The notes: a model not told the origin generated them from the sequence alone. Counted from the first letter of the stretch, positions 37,196-46,155 are shown. The stretch: DNA of 64,000 bases from Flavobacterium sinopsychrotolerans (GCF_900110375.1 NZ_FODN01000001.1:372001-436000), one strand, 5' to 3'. Made by a program: numbers and translations.

Positions 37196-37225
37196 TGTAG
37201 AGATGCACTGCAGTGCATCTCTACA
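37196..37225. repeat. 30-bp perfect palindrome
   Basis: TGTAGAGATGCACTG is followed directly by its reverse complement, giving 15+15 bases with no loop spacer. It lies 15 bases after the desaturase stop and has no T run, so it is probably a REP-like palindromic element more than a terminator. Confidence 0.8.
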
Positions 37226-37268
37226 TACATCTTTACAATAATAAATATACTAACTACAACCTATTACA

Positions 37269-38456
37269 ATGAATCCATTATCCGATAGAATTAACAATCT
37301 AGCAACATCACAAACACTAGCAATGGCTGCTTTGGCCAGAGAATTAAAATCACAAGGAAAAGACATTATCAGTTTAAGTTTAGGCGAACCTGACTTTAAT
37401 ACACCTGACTTCATCAAAGAAGCAGCGAAAAAAGCGATTGATGAAAATTACAGTACTTATTCTCCAGTAGAAGGATATGCTGAATTAAAAGAAGCCATCT
37501 GCAGAAAATTTAAAAGAGACAATGATTTAGACTACAAACCGTCTCAAATTGTAGTTTCAACAGGAGCAAAACAATCGTTATACAACATTGCACAAGTAAT
37601 GCTAAACGATGGTGACGAAGTAATTTTACCAGCTCCTTACTGGGTTTCGTATTTCGAAATTGTAAAATTATCCGGTGGAGTTCCTGTAGAAGTTCCAACT
37701 TCTGTAGATACGGATTTCAAAATTACACCAGAACAATTAGAAGCGGCAATCACACCTAAAACAAAAATGATGTGGTTCAGTTCTCCTTGTAATCCAAGCG
37801 GATCGGTGTACAACAGAGAAGAATTAACGGCATTAGCCAAAGTCTTGGAGAAATATCCGCATGTATACGTTGTAGCTGATGAAATCTATGAGCACATCAA
37901 TTTCTCAGGAACTTTTTACAGCATCGCATCTATCCCAGGAATGTTAGAAAGAACAATTACCGTAAATGGAGTTGCTAAAGCTTTCGCCATGACAGGATGG
38001 AGAATTGGTTATATTGGCGCACCAGAATTCATCGCTAAAGCATGTACAAAAATTCAAGGTCAAGTAACCTCAGGAGCAAATTCTATCGCACAACGCGCTA
38101 CCATTACTGCTGTAGATGCTGATCCATCTGTATTAAAACACATGGTTGACGCTTTCCATAGCCGTAGAGATTTAGTGGTAGGATTATTAAAAGAGATTCC
38201 AGGAGTAAAAATCAACGTTCCAGAAGGAGCATTTTACGTATTCCCGGACATTTCTTCTTTCTTTGGAAAAACATTGAAAGGAACCGAAATCAAAAATGCA
38301 ATGGATTTATCAATGTACCTTTTGGCTGAAGCTAACGTAGCAACGGTAACAGGTGACGCTTTTGGAAATCCTGACTGTATCCGTTTCTCTTACGCAACCA
38401 GCGACGAGATCTTGAAAGAAGCATTAAAAAGAATCAAAGATGCTTTAGCACTATAG
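37269..38456 (+). CDS. class I/II PLP-dependent aminotransferase (aspartate aminotransferase)
   Basis: 395 residues. Fold type I aminotransferase: the PLP lysine is Lys237 in NGVAKAFAMTGWRIGY, with SSPCNPSG (Asn/phosphate) and VADEIYEHINF upstream. The sequence is that of the subgroup I-gamma aspartate (or prephenate) aminotransferases. It interconverts aspartate and oxaloacetate, with PLP. Transcribed singly and followed by a hairpin terminator. Confidence 0.93.
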   Translation: MNPLSDRINNLATSQTLAMAALARELKSQGKDIISLSLGEPDFNTPDFIKEAAKKAIDENYSTYSPVEGYAELKEAICRKFKRDNDLDYKPSQIVVSTGAKQSLYNIAQVMLNDGDEVILPAPYWVSYFEIVKLSGGVPVEVPTSVDTDFKITPEQLEAAITPKTKMMWFSSPCNPSGSVYNREELTALAKVLEKYPHVYVVADEIYEHINFSGTFYSIASIPGMLERTITVNGVAKAFAMTGWRIGYIGAPEFIAKACTKIQGQVTSGANSIAQRATITAVDADPSVLKHMVDAFHSRRDLVVGLLKEIPGVKINVPEGAFYVFPDISSFFGKTLKGTEIKNAMDLSMYLLAEANVATVTGDAFGNPDCIRFSYATSDEILKEALKRIKDALAL

Positions 38457-38512
38457 TCAAAACTCATAAAATAAAAAGTTAGAAAGTCAAAAATCCAACT
38501 TACAATACCATC

Positions 38513-38539
38513 AAAGCCTCAAGATTTTCTTGGGGTTTT
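38513..38539 (+). terminator. terminator of the aminotransferase gene
   Basis: Stem AAAGCCTCAAGA / TCTTGGGGTTTT, 12 bp with two G-T pairs and a 3-base loop, followed by a T-rich stretch. Confidence 0.65.
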
Positions 38540-38548
38540 GTTGTTTTT

Positions 38549-38647
38549 GGGCGTGACCGCAAGGGTCGGGCTTTCCGCTTCAATCTTTATATTTTTAAAG
38601 AAAAAATATAAAGGATTTCCACTGCACTCCCTCACGCAAACCCTGCC
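38549..38647. repeat. structured intergenic element, copy B (reverse orientation)
   Basis: Read on the minus strand this gives CAGTGGAAATCCTTTATA, a hairpin, then TATAAAGATTGAAGCGGAAAGC, matching the GGAAGCGGCATCCTTT...AAAGATACAGCGTAGAGC layout of the copy at 6909-7015 in opposite orientation. A small GACC/GGGTC-type hairpin lies at its left end. Confidence 0.6.
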
Positions 38648-38799
38648 AAAATCCTAACTATTCTAATGTAGTACGGAATGTTCATTATTTGCTAAAATAT
38701 TTATAATCAATCGATAAAATAACAACAATTTACAAATTTGTAATATTAATTTTATATATTAGCTCAAGAAATGAATCATTCTAAATAATGTTTTGAAAA
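38648..38799. other. AT-rich leader of the DUF6978-like cassette
   Basis: AT-rich spacer between repeat copy B and the two-gene cassette. No TAnnTTTG box that I trust; only a TAATATTAATTTTATATA-type stretch before the start. Confidence 0.35.
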
Positions 38800-39300
38800 A
38801 TGTTTACAAACCAAGAAGCTGAATATTTATTAAATCTAGAAAAAGTTTTAGTAAACCCTTATCAAACTATTGATTTAAAAAACAAAAAGAATAGAATTGA
38901 ATTAATTTCTAATCAAGATTCTGATTACGCCTTTTGGATTGAAATAACTACAAATCAAAAAATAATCCTTAAAACCTCAATTCATCATTTAGAGAGCAAT
39001 TCACATATTGGTCTTCTTAGAATTGATTTTAAAGGAGGACATCATAATCCTGAAAATATTAAAGATACATTACCAGAATTTTTAAAACCATATGCTGATA
39101 AATGGTTTCTACCGAGCGAACCACATATGCATATTTACGTCGAAGGTTATAAACCTCTAGCTTGGGCTATTCCATTGACAGAAATTGATTTTCCAATTAA
39201 AGAAATTAATCAATCATCAGATTTGTCGGATTTAATATTTAACTTTGCTAGAAGGATAAATTTAAAATCCATAATAAATATTCAACACGCACTACTTTGA
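38800..39300 (+). CDS. DUF6978-like protein, first gene of two-gene cassette
   Basis: 166 residues, no signal peptide. The pattern FTNQEAEYLLNLEKVL at the start, SHIGLLRIDFKGGHHNPE in the middle and SEPHMHIYVEGYKPLAWAIP later resembles the family I know as DUF6978, from memory only. Histidines are clustered (GGHHNPE, EPHMHIY), as in small nucleases or metal-binding enzymes. The stop codon overlaps the start of the next gene (TTGA). The pair is AT-rich, rich in Asn/Ile/Lys and lies just after a structured intergenic repeat. Function unknown; a defence or toxin-antitoxin role is a guess. Confidence 0.6.
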   Translation: MFTNQEAEYLLNLEKVLVNPYQTIDLKNKKNRIELISNQDSDYAFWIEITTNQKIILKTSIHHLESNSHIGLLRIDFKGGHHNPENIKDTLPEFLKPYADKWFLPSEPHMHIYVEGYKPLAWAIPLTEIDFPIKEINQSSDLSDLIFNFARRINLKSIINIQHALL

Positions 39301-40079
39301 ATTGGGTAAACACATCTGTCGACAATTATTATAATTGGTTAAGAGAAAAAACTTTTATCCAAAAAGACCTTAATACGGATTGGTTTTTAATAAATACACC
39401 TTTTATTGGTGCGTTTAATGATACAATTGAAATTTATGCTCAAAAAAATGGTTCTCAATTAAAATTGAGTGACAATGGAGAAACACTATCCAATTTAGAA
39501 ATTCAAGGATTACAAATCCAAGGGTCAAAAAGAAGAAAATCATTATTAGATTCAATATTAATTAATTACGGTGTAAAAATTGATAATGACGAATTGGTAA
39601 TTGAGACTAATATTGATAAATTTTCACAATCAAAACATAATTTTCTTTCAGCAATAATTGAGATAAACGACTTATACGTTTTATCAAATCATAATGTTGC
39701 ATCAATATTTAAAGAAGATGTTCGAAATTATTTAGATTCCCAAGATATTATATTTACACCTGATTTTATTTCGAAAGGTTCAACTGGGTTAGAATTTAAT
39801 TTTGATTTTCAAATTGCACAAAGAGATAAAGAAATAGTTATTAAATCTTTCAACACTATTAACAAATCCAACTTGCCTACATTTTTATTTTCATGGGATG
39901 ATATTAAACCTGTTCGAGAAAAAATTACAAAAAAAAATGTAACTGCTATTGCTATAATCAATGATATTGACAAAGAAGTTAAAACAGAATTTTTAGAAGC
40001 TCTTAAATCTAAAAATGCTAGCTACATACTTTGGTCCGAAAAAGATTCTGTTGAAAATAAAAAATTACTTGTTGCATAA
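39297..40079 (+). CDS. DUF1828/DUF1829-domain protein, second gene of cassette
   Basis: 260 residues, cytoplasmic. The N-terminal half (WFLINTPFIGAFNDTIEIYAQKNGSQLKLSDNGET, about residues 25-60) fits DUF1828, and the second half (LPTFLFSWDDIKPVREK) fits DUF1829. The start is TTG at 39297, inside the TGA of the preceding gene; there is no nearby ATG, so translation is probably coupled. Family members occur scattered in bacteria and phages and have no assigned function. The strict pairing suggests that the two proteins act together. Confidence 0.65.
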   Translation: MNWVNTSVDNYYNWLREKTFIQKDLNTDWFLINTPFIGAFNDTIEIYAQKNGSQLKLSDNGETLSNLEIQGLQIQGSKRRKSLLDSILINYGVKIDNDELVIETNIDKFSQSKHNFLSAIIEINDLYVLSNHNVASIFKEDVRNYLDSQDIIFTPDFISKGSTGLEFNFDFQIAQRDKEIVIKSFNTINKSNLPTFLFSWDDIKPVREKITKKNVTAIAIINDIDKEVKTEFLEALKSKNASYILWSEKDSVENKKLLVA

Positions 40080-40205
40080 TAAGGTTTCGCATTCTAAATC
40101 CCTACAGGCAAGAAATCCTTCTCATGCCTTCAAACAACGGCAATCAAACAAGTATTAAAACTATATTCAAACTATATTCATAATATTAATCAAACCCAAA
40201 CCCTC
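40080..40205. other. short intergenic region with 11-bp tandem repeat
   Basis: Two copies of AAACTATATTC in tandem (40158-40179) lie in front of the VOC protein gene. The role is unknown. Confidence 0.6.
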
Positions 40206-40562
40206 ATGCTCACCGCCATCAACCCAAAGTTACCCATGCGTAACAAAGCAATTACACGGAATTTCTATATCAACCAATTGGGTTTTCAGGAATGGGGTAG
40301 CGCGGATTTTGATGGGTATTTGATGGTACAAAAAGACAGCATTGAAATTCATTTTTTTGAGTTTGCTACCCTTGATTCTGTTGAGAATTACTCAGGAGTT
40401 TACATTCGGGTGCAGGATATCGAAACCGTATATAAAAACTTCTTGAACAACGGCGTTGCCATACATCCCAATGGTCCTCTGGAAATTAAACCTTGGGGAC
40501 AAAAAGAATTTTCGATATTGGACCCAGATTACAATCTGCTGACTTTCGGGCAAAGTTTGTAG
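40206..40562 (+). CDS. VOC-superfamily (bleomycin-resistance/glyoxalase-like) protein
   Basis: 118 residues, a single VOC domain: NKAITRNFYINQLGFQEWGSADFDGYLMVQKDSIEIHFFEF, then GVYIRVQDIETVYKNFLNNGV, and EFSILDPDYNLLTFGQSL. The layout is that of bleomycin-resistance-type dimer proteins (drug or small-molecule binding, sometimes metal-dependent). The ATG-near residue HFFEF is the usual binding strand. Whether it confers resistance is not readable from sequence. Confidence 0.85.
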   Translation: MLTAINPKLPMRNKAITRNFYINQLGFQEWGSADFDGYLMVQKDSIEIHFFEFATLDSVENYSGVYIRVQDIETVYKNFLNNGVAIHPNGPLEIKPWGQKEFSILDPDYNLLTFGQSL

Positions 40563-40624
40563 TGAATGGGCAGTCATAAAAAAGCAATTTAGTATTTTTA
40601 CATTCTAATTAAGACTTCAAAAAA

Positions 40625-41785
40625 ATGAAAATACTATTGCTAGGCTCAGGCGAATTAGGAAAAGAATTTACAATCGCTGCACAACGCATCGGGCAAATCG
40701 TAATCGCTGTGGACAGTTACGAAAATGCTCCAGCAATGCAAGTTGCCCATGATTTTGAAGTCGTCAACATGCTAGACGGAGATGCGTTAGACAAAATCGT
40801 TGCCAAACACCAACCAGATTTCATCGTTCCTGAAATAGAAGCCATTAGAACCGAGCGTTTTTATGATTACGAGAAACAAGGAATCACCGTAGTTCCTTCT
40901 GCGAAAGCGGCAAACTTCACGATGAATAGGAAAGCAATTCGGGATTTAGCATCCAAAGAATTAGGTTTAAAAACCGCCAAGTATCGCTACGCCACCACTG
41001 CCGAGGAATTGCAAAAAGGAGTTGAAGCCGTTGGAATGCCCTGCGTGGTAAAACCCTTGATGTCTTCGTCCGGAAAAGGACAATCCACCATTAAAACCGA
41101 AGCGGATATCGAAAAAGCATGGAATTATGCCGTAGAAGGTTCCCGTGGCGATGTGGTAGAAGTAATTGTAGAAGCATTTGTCAAATTCAATTCGGAGATT
41201 ACTTTATTAACCGTTGTCCAAAATAATAATCCAACACTTTTTTGTGCCCCAATTGGTCACCGCCAAGAACGTGGCGATTATCAGGAAAGCTGGCAACCGG
41301 CAAGGATTTCCGACAAGGATTTATACGAAGCGCAAGACATGGCCGAAAAAGTAACCGAAGCTTTGGGCGGCGCAGGACTTTTTGGAGTGGAATTTTTCTT
41401 GACTGATGATGGTGTTTATTTCTCGGAATTATCGCCTCGACCTCATGATACCGGAATGGTGACATTAGCTGGAACGCAAAACTTCAACGAATTCGAATTG
41501 CATTTACGGGCAATTTTAAGTCTGCCTATTTTCGAAATTACATTAGAAAAAGCGGGAGCAAGTGCCGTAATTTTAGCTTCGGAAAACTCAGAAAATCCAA
41601 CTTACTCCGGAATAGAAAATATTGCTTCCTTACCAAAAACGGATTTCAGAATCTTTGGCAAACCAACTTCAAGACCGTATAGAAGAATGGCTGTAGCTTT
41701 AGTCAATGATACTTTAGAAACTCCAATTGAAGAAGTGGTAGAAAAAGCGAAGGAAGCAGCCAGTTTGGTTACCGTGCATTCGTAA
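40625..41785 (+). CDS. purT: formate-dependent phosphoribosylglycinamide formyltransferase
   Basis: 386 residues. Third step of purine synthesis using formate and ATP instead of formyl-folate. The ATP-grasp domain is seen in [15 protein letters not shown] (near residue 145), [29 protein letters not shown] (metal and ATP sites) and the N-terminal [13 protein letters not shown]. The C-terminal half ends with YRRMAVALV. Family length is as expected. Followed by a large hairpin. Confidence 0.94.
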   Translation: MKILLLGSGELGKEFTIAAQRIGQIVIAVDSYENAPAMQVAHDFEVVNMLDGDALDKIVAKHQPDFIVPEIEAIRTERFYDYEKQGITVVPSAKAANFTMNRKAIRDLASKELGLKTAKYRYATTAEELQKGVEAVGMPCVVKPLMSSSGKGQSTIKTEADIEKAWNYAVEGSRGDVVEVIVEAFVKFNSEITLLTVVQNNNPTLFCAPIGHRQERGDYQESWQPARISDKDLYEAQDMAEKVTEALGGAGLFGVEFFLTDDGVYFSELSPRPHDTGMVTLAGTQNFNEFELHLRAILSLPIFEITLEKAGASAVILASENSENPTYSGIENIASLPKTDFRIFGKPTSRPYRRMAVALVNDTLETPIEEVVEKAKEAASLVTVHS

Positions 41786-41802
41786 TTTACTATCGATAGT
41801 AT

Positions 41803-41860
41803 TGTCAAGTCGAGCGCAGTCGAGACTAAGCGTTGAGTCTCGACTGCGCTCGACTTGACA
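41803..41860. repeat. 25-bp inverted repeat with 8-base loop
   Basis: TGTCAAGTCGAGCGCAGTCGAGACT (41803-41827, listed in two parts: TGTCAAGTCGAGCGCA and GTCGAGACT) is perfectly inverted at 41836-41860. No T run follows, so it may be a REP-like element that also ends transcription between purT and the AraC gene. Confidence 0.8.
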
Positions 41861-41890
41861 CACGTATTAAGGAAACGACATCGATCCCCA

Positions 41891-42754
41891 TTACTTTTTA
41901 GAAATACGAAAATCTGTTGGAGTCATTCCAGCATATTTCTTAAACAATCGGGTGAAATACGAATAATCATCAAAGCCTAATTCCGTTGCAACTTCATTGA
42001 CGGTAAACTTTTTATCCATCAGCATGCGTTTCGCTTCAAGGATAATTCTAGCTGTAATTACTTCGGTTGTGGTTTTTTGCAACATTTCATTGCAAATCCT
42101 GTTCAAGTGTTTCAAAGTAATATTGAGCTGTGAAGCATAGAAAAAAGGTGACTTTTCTGTTTTAAAGTTTTGCTCCAAAAGCACTTCAAAATTTTTAATC
42201 TTGACATTATACGAATGTGCTTCGTGCAAATGTGTTTCACTATATTTTCTGGCAATTTCAATGTGAATAATATCCAACAAATTCATTATTTTATCTTGCT
42301 TCAAAAGCTGATTCGATTGTGTTTCTATAATCAGACTTTCAAAATAAGGCAGAATCGCTTTCAATTCAGATACTTCAAAAACCATTTCGGGCTTATTGTC
42401 CACCGAAGAATAAAATGGATAGTCGGCGATTGTTTTTTGTCCAAAATAAAGATTATACATTTCCTGCGAATAGAAAATTACAAATCCTTCCACGTCATCG
42501 GATAAATTCCAATGGTGCATTTGACCTGGTTGCAGAAAAAACATACTTCCTGGCTGAATCGCAAACACATCAAAATCGATTTCATGTGTCCCCGAACCTT
42601 TGGTAAAAAAGACCAAAACATACGAATTATGCCTATGCGGTTCCTCAACAAAACTATGGTCGATTAGGTGATTTTTAAAGGTATTAATATACAAATCACT
42701 ATTCACTGAATTACAGTTAAACCGCTGAATGTTATAAATAGGATATTTTTTCAT
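41891..42754 (-). CDS. AraC-family transcriptional regulator
   Basis: 287 residues. A cupin-like N-terminal sensor domain (about 10-150: FTKGSGTHEIDFDVFAIQPGSMFFLQPGQMHHW) precedes a C-terminal double helix-turn-helix (about 190-285: LKHLNRICNEMLQKTTTEVI, FTVNEVATELGFDDYSYFTRLFKKYAGMTPTDFR), the signature of AraC regulators. Effector unknown. Divergent from the DUF983 gene, which may be its target (inference). Confidence 0.9.
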   Translation of the reverse strand: MKKYPIYNIQRFNCNSVNSDLYINTFKNHLIDHSFVEEPHRHNSYVLVFFTKGSGTHEIDFDVFAIQPGSMFFLQPGQMHHWNLSDDVEGFVIFYSQEMYNLYFGQKTIADYPFYSSVDNKPEMVFEVSELKAILPYFESLIIETQSNQLLKQDKIMNLLDIIHIEIARKYSETHLHEAHSYNVKIKNFEVLLEQNFKTEKSPFFYASQLNITLKHLNRICNEMLQKTTTEVITARIILEAKRMLMDKKFTVNEVATELGFDDYSYFTRLFKKYAGMTPTDFRISKK

Positions 42755-42846
42755 TTTACTCTAAATGTCTTTATTGTGCTATAATTAGCGAATATAGAAA
42801 ACATCCATGACATGGATAAGAAATACCTTTGATAAAAATAATTACG

Positions 42847-43209
42847 ATGTCAAATTCTATTGTACACATCTTGAATAATGATTGCCCTCATTGTCTTAAA
42901 GGCAAAGTTTTCAATGAAAAAAGTATCTTTTTCAATTTCGGATTTCCTAAAATGAACCAATATTGTTCTCATTGCAATTATAAATTCGAAAAAGAACCTG
43001 GTTACTTTTTTGGAGCCATGTATGTAAATTATGGTTTAACAGTTGCGCAAGGAATTGCAACCTATGTTATTGCCCAATTCTTCTTTACCGAAACTTTCGA
43101 TTTACGAATCATTCCAATCATTGCCGTGGTGATTATCGCAATGGCTTCCATCAATATTCGTCTTTCGAGATTATTGTGGATTTACATGTTTAAAAATTAT
43201 TCGATGTAA
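42847..43209 (+). CDS. DUF983 membrane protein with zinc-ribbon motifs
   Basis: About 120 residues. N-terminal paired cysteine motifs CPHC (near 12-15) and CSHC (near 38-41), then EPGYFFGAMYVNYGLTV, the DUF983 hallmark, and two hydrophobic helices. An upstream in-frame ATG at 42829 adds six residues, but MSNS at 42847 is the more usual start. Function unknown in this family; an inner-membrane location is expected. Confidence 0.82.
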   Translation: MSNSIVHILNNDCPHCLKGKVFNEKSIFFNFGFPKMNQYCSHCNYKFEKEPGYFFGAMYVNYGLTVAQGIATYVIAQFFFTETFDLRIIPIIAVVIIAMASINIRLSRLLWIYMFKNYSM

Positions 43210-43248
43210 AAAAACCTGTATCTTAGCTAAAGTAAAATTTAATCATTT

Positions 43249-43566
43249 ATGAAAAAGATACTGTACTTAGCTATTTTGTTCTCTGCAACACTTGCTAGCG
43301 CTCAGGATAAAAAAGAAGAACCAAAACCTCAAATTGTTGAAGCTTCGTGCGGACAATGTCAGTTTGGGATGGAAGGACATGGTTGTGAATTAGCCGTTCG
43401 CATTGACGGAAAGTCTTATTTTGTTGACGGAAGTTCCATCGACTCCCATGGAGATGCACATGCCAGTGATGGTTTTTGTGCTGCTATAAGAAAAGCGGAA
43501 GTGGTTGGTAAAGTGGTTGACAATAAATTCAAAGTCACCTCATTCAAATTACTGCCAAAAAAATAA
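43249..43566 (+). CDS. DUF6370 family exported protein
   Basis: 105 residues. Signal peptide LYLAILFSATLASAQ, then ASCGQCQFGMEGHGCELAVRIDGKSYFVDG, SHGDAHASDGFCAAIRKAEVVGKVV. The CxxC pair and further Cys near the end (GFC) are typical of DUF6370. Small exported Cys-rich proteins of this group may bind metal (inference). Ends at a 14-bp terminator shared with the convergent gene. Confidence 0.8.
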   Translation: MKKILYLAILFSATLASAQDKKEEPKPQIVEASCGQCQFGMEGHGCELAVRIDGKSYFVDGSSIDSHGDAHASDGFCAAIRKAEVVGKVVDNKFKVTSFKLLPKK

Positions 43567-43568
43567 AA

Positions 43569-43600
43569 AAAGGGCTTAAAGAAAAATCTTTAAGCCCTTT
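43569..43600. terminator. bidirectional terminator between DUF6370 gene and membrane protein gene
   Basis: Perfect 14-bp stem AAAGGGCTTAAAGA / TCTTTAAGCCCTTT with loop AAAA and A/T-rich flanks. Confidence 0.85.
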
Positions 43601-43604
43601 GTCA

Positions 43605-45260
43605 TTAATTCGATTTCATACTCAATTTGAGATTACTATTCTCAAAACTCGAGATATCAATTACTTCTTCTAAGTCCACATCAAAAGAAATTGTGACACT
43701 ATCACCCACCATTGTAACAGGTAATTGATTGGATATTTGGGATGAACCCACAAAAATATTAGGATAATCTTTGACTTTAAAATAATAGAAACTATTCCCG
43801 TTTTTTACATCATTTTGAATTCGGGTCACCACTGATTGCAACGATTTTTTATTAGAAACACTATTCGGGTTTATTTTATTATCCGCCATATTATAAACGT
43901 TTTTAAACGAAGTCAACGTTTCTCGCATGGTATTGCCCACGCCCACAATCGTGTAATCTGAAATGGCAACCATCGCAAACATTTTAACCAATCCGCCATC
44001 ATCTTTCAGCGTCATCACATAGGTCGGAATGTTATTAATATTATACGGAATAGGCAATGAAGCCTTATACCCTTTTTCCTGAACTTTCCCTTGTGCAGAG
44101 CTTTGAGCAGCAAATTCTGTTGCGCCTCCTTGTTTATAAAAAGTAGTTTCTTTAGTTCTGGTATCTACTAGTACAAAACCTACCGCAGATTCTTCTTTCC
44201 CCACCGAAGTCAATCCGGTGTACCAATACGATTTATTATCTTTCCCGTAAACCAATGTCAATCCTTCTGTAGTTTGAAGTTTATCCTGATTAGAAAAATT
44301 CCAATACCCGTGAACATATTCACCCCAATCGTTCAATTGATCTTCTATGAAATCCAAAGGCTGAATTCGATCCACCCATTTTGGAGTTTTAGCAATTGAA
44401 TATTCATTTATAATTCCAGATTGCGCATCAACAACAATAACTCCTGTCGCTTCTTTTCCTGAGAAACCAATTTTTTTTCCATATTTCGTAACAATCCAAA
44501 ACGGATTTCCAGCATCATCAATCTCAAAACTAAAATCAGCCAGACCAACCGTAGCATTTCCGTTAAAATATACGTGTCGGTGAATATCGCTTTGAAAATA
44601 GGCGCCTTGTTGGTATTTAATTTTAATGTCCTTCCCTCCTATATTCTGAACTAATTTTACATCGCGTTCATTGGTTGCAGAAACCATAACATATCCCGCA
44701 GTTCCTTCTTGGTTGTTAAACCATTTTAAAAAACCCGAATGCAATAAAGGTGCAACCCAATATAAATTGTTATTTACTTTTTGGATACAAAAATCACCTA
44801 ATTCTACCTGACTTCCCAAGGCTGGCTGTGAACCTAAAATTTTCTCTCCTAAAAGATGCGCTAGTTCCTCATCGACCACACGGATTTTATCAATTGAAAT
44901 TGGAGCAATATGATTGGTGATTTTTTGACCATTTTTAACCTCGCCTATTAATTTTTGATACGAATCGCTTCGGAACATTTTTAAGCTTGTTACAAAAGGA
45001 AGGGCAATACAATACACTAAAAGTATTCCTGCCAAAGCATACAAAATCTTGTTAGGCTTAGAAACAATCTTGACTTGCTTGGTTTGCTGTGAGACTGTGA
45101 GCCCAAGAGAAAATAATGTCCCAAGAATAACTAACAATAATAAAATTATAGCAAAACCCGTAAATCCATAACTAATAACCGGTAGGTTGATATAAAAAAG
45201 TAAAAACCCAAAAAGGAGTAAGAAAACAATGGAGAATATTTTTTTCATAAAGCTGTTCAT
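43605..45260 (-). CDS. large conserved membrane protein of unknown function
   Basis: About 551 residues. Two N-terminal helices (about 8-25 and 31-52), a third near 85-103, then a large soluble part with repeated beta segments (ITNHIAPISIDKIRVVDEELAHLLGEK, FWIVTKYGKKIGF, SYWYTGLTSVGKEESAVGF, YYFKVKDYPNIF). No catalytic motif that I recognise. I recall similar hypothetical membrane proteins in Firmicutes, unverified. The start is taken at ATG 45260; TTG 45272 and ATG 45248 are in frame. Divergent to the two-component system. Confidence 0.65.
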   Translation of the reverse strand: MNSFMKKIFSIVFLLLFGFLLFYINLPVISYGFTGFAIILLLLVILGTLFSLGLTVSQQTKQVKIVSKPNKILYALAGILLVYCIALPFVTSLKMFRSDSYQKLIGEVKNGQKITNHIAPISIDKIRVVDEELAHLLGEKILGSQPALGSQVELGDFCIQKVNNNLYWVAPLLHSGFLKWFNNQEGTAGYVMVSATNERDVKLVQNIGGKDIKIKYQQGAYFQSDIHRHVYFNGNATVGLADFSFEIDDAGNPFWIVTKYGKKIGFSGKEATGVIVVDAQSGIINEYSIAKTPKWVDRIQPLDFIEDQLNDWGEYVHGYWNFSNQDKLQTTEGLTLVYGKDNKSYWYTGLTSVGKEESAVGFVLVDTRTKETTFYKQGGATEFAAQSSAQGKVQEKGYKASLPIPYNINNIPTYVMTLKDDGGLVKMFAMVAISDYTIVGVGNTMRETLTSFKNVYNMADNKINPNSVSNKKSLQSVVTRIQNDVKNGNSFYYFKVKDYPNIFVGSSQISNQLPVTMVGDSVTISFDVDLEEVIDISSFENSNLKLSMKSN

Positions 45261-45452
45261 TTTTATACTCAATTAGTAACCAAGAAACAAAAAACGTTAC
45301 AAAACAAAACCGTAATAAATTAATAATGAAGCCTAAAAACAATTCTACGATTTAGATATAAAAACACTAAATGAAACTTTCAACAAATTATAAGGTTTTG
45401 TTAATATTAGTTTAGCACGGGTATTTTGGAAAAAAAATAAAAGTTTAAACAT

Positions 45453-45460
45453 TAGATTTG
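45453..45460 (+). promoter_or_regulatory. -7 box of the two-component system operon
   Basis: TAGATTTG matches TAnnTTTG, 17 bases before ATG 45478, with a TTTG 24 bases further upstream (45425-45428), slightly beyond the usual spacing. Confidence 0.5.
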
Positions 45461-45477
45461 TAGAAATAGTAATGTTA

Positions 45478-46152
45478 ATGAAGTTATTAATCGTTGAAGA
45501 TGAGCCTAATCTTTCATCAATCATCCGCAAAGGGTTTTCAGAAAAAAATCATGAAGTAAGTGTTGCACTTGATGGTACCACTGCGTTAGATTTACTCTCT
45601 AATCATAATTTTGATGTGGTAATTCTAGACGTAATGCTACCTGACATCAATGGTATTGAAATTTGCAGACGCTTGAGAGCTGCTAAAAACTTTGTTCCCA
45701 TTTTGTTATTAACCGCTTTAGGAAGTACCGAAAACATAATAAACGGATTAAATTCCGGAGCTGATGATTATTTATTAAAACCCTTTAAATTCCTGGAACT
45801 TGATGCAAGAGTTAACGCACTTTCCAGAAGAGCTGGTCAAGTACAAAAACCGAATGAGATCATCACTATAGCAGATCTTCAAATTAATTCGAAAACAAAA
45901 TCGGTAACCAGAAATGGAGATACCATTGTATTAACAGCCAAAGAATTTAAACTTTTATATTATCTGGCCATAAACTCTGGGAATATTTTATCCCGTGAAC
46001 AACTTCTAGACAATGTTTGGGATATTAATTTCGACATGAATACCAATGTAATTGATGTCTACATTAACTATTTGAGAAAAAAAATTGACAAACCATACGA
46101 CACTAAACTAATTCATACCATGAAAGGTTTAGGCTATGTACTGAAACTATAA
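45478..46152 (+). CDS. OmpR/PhoB-family response regulator
   Basis: About 224 residues. Receiver domain with Asp7-8 pair (VEDEP), phosphorylation site Asp51 (VVILDVMLPD), Thr/Lys switch (LLLTALG, LKPF) and a C-terminal winged helix (VLTAKEFKLLYYLAINSG, VDVYINYLRKKID). An ATG two codons upstream (45472) is also possible. Pairs with the histidine kinase 3 bases downstream. Target genes unknown. Confidence 0.93.
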   Translation: MKLLIVEDEPNLSSIIRKGFSEKNHEVSVALDGTTALDLLSNHNFDVVILDVMLPDINGIEICRRLRAAKNFVPILLLTALGSTENIINGLNSGADDYLLKPFKFLELDARVNALSRRAGQVQKPNEIITIADLQINSKTKSVTRNGDTIVLTAKEFKLLYYLAINSGNILSREQLLDNVWDINFDMNTNVIDVYINYLRKKIDKPYDTKLIHTMKGLGYVLKL

Positions 46153-46155
46153 AAA

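Noticed and set aside
38800..40079. Prophage or insertion sequence origin of the two-gene cassette
   Set aside because: No integrase, transposase or terminal repeat was found; only base composition hints at transfer.
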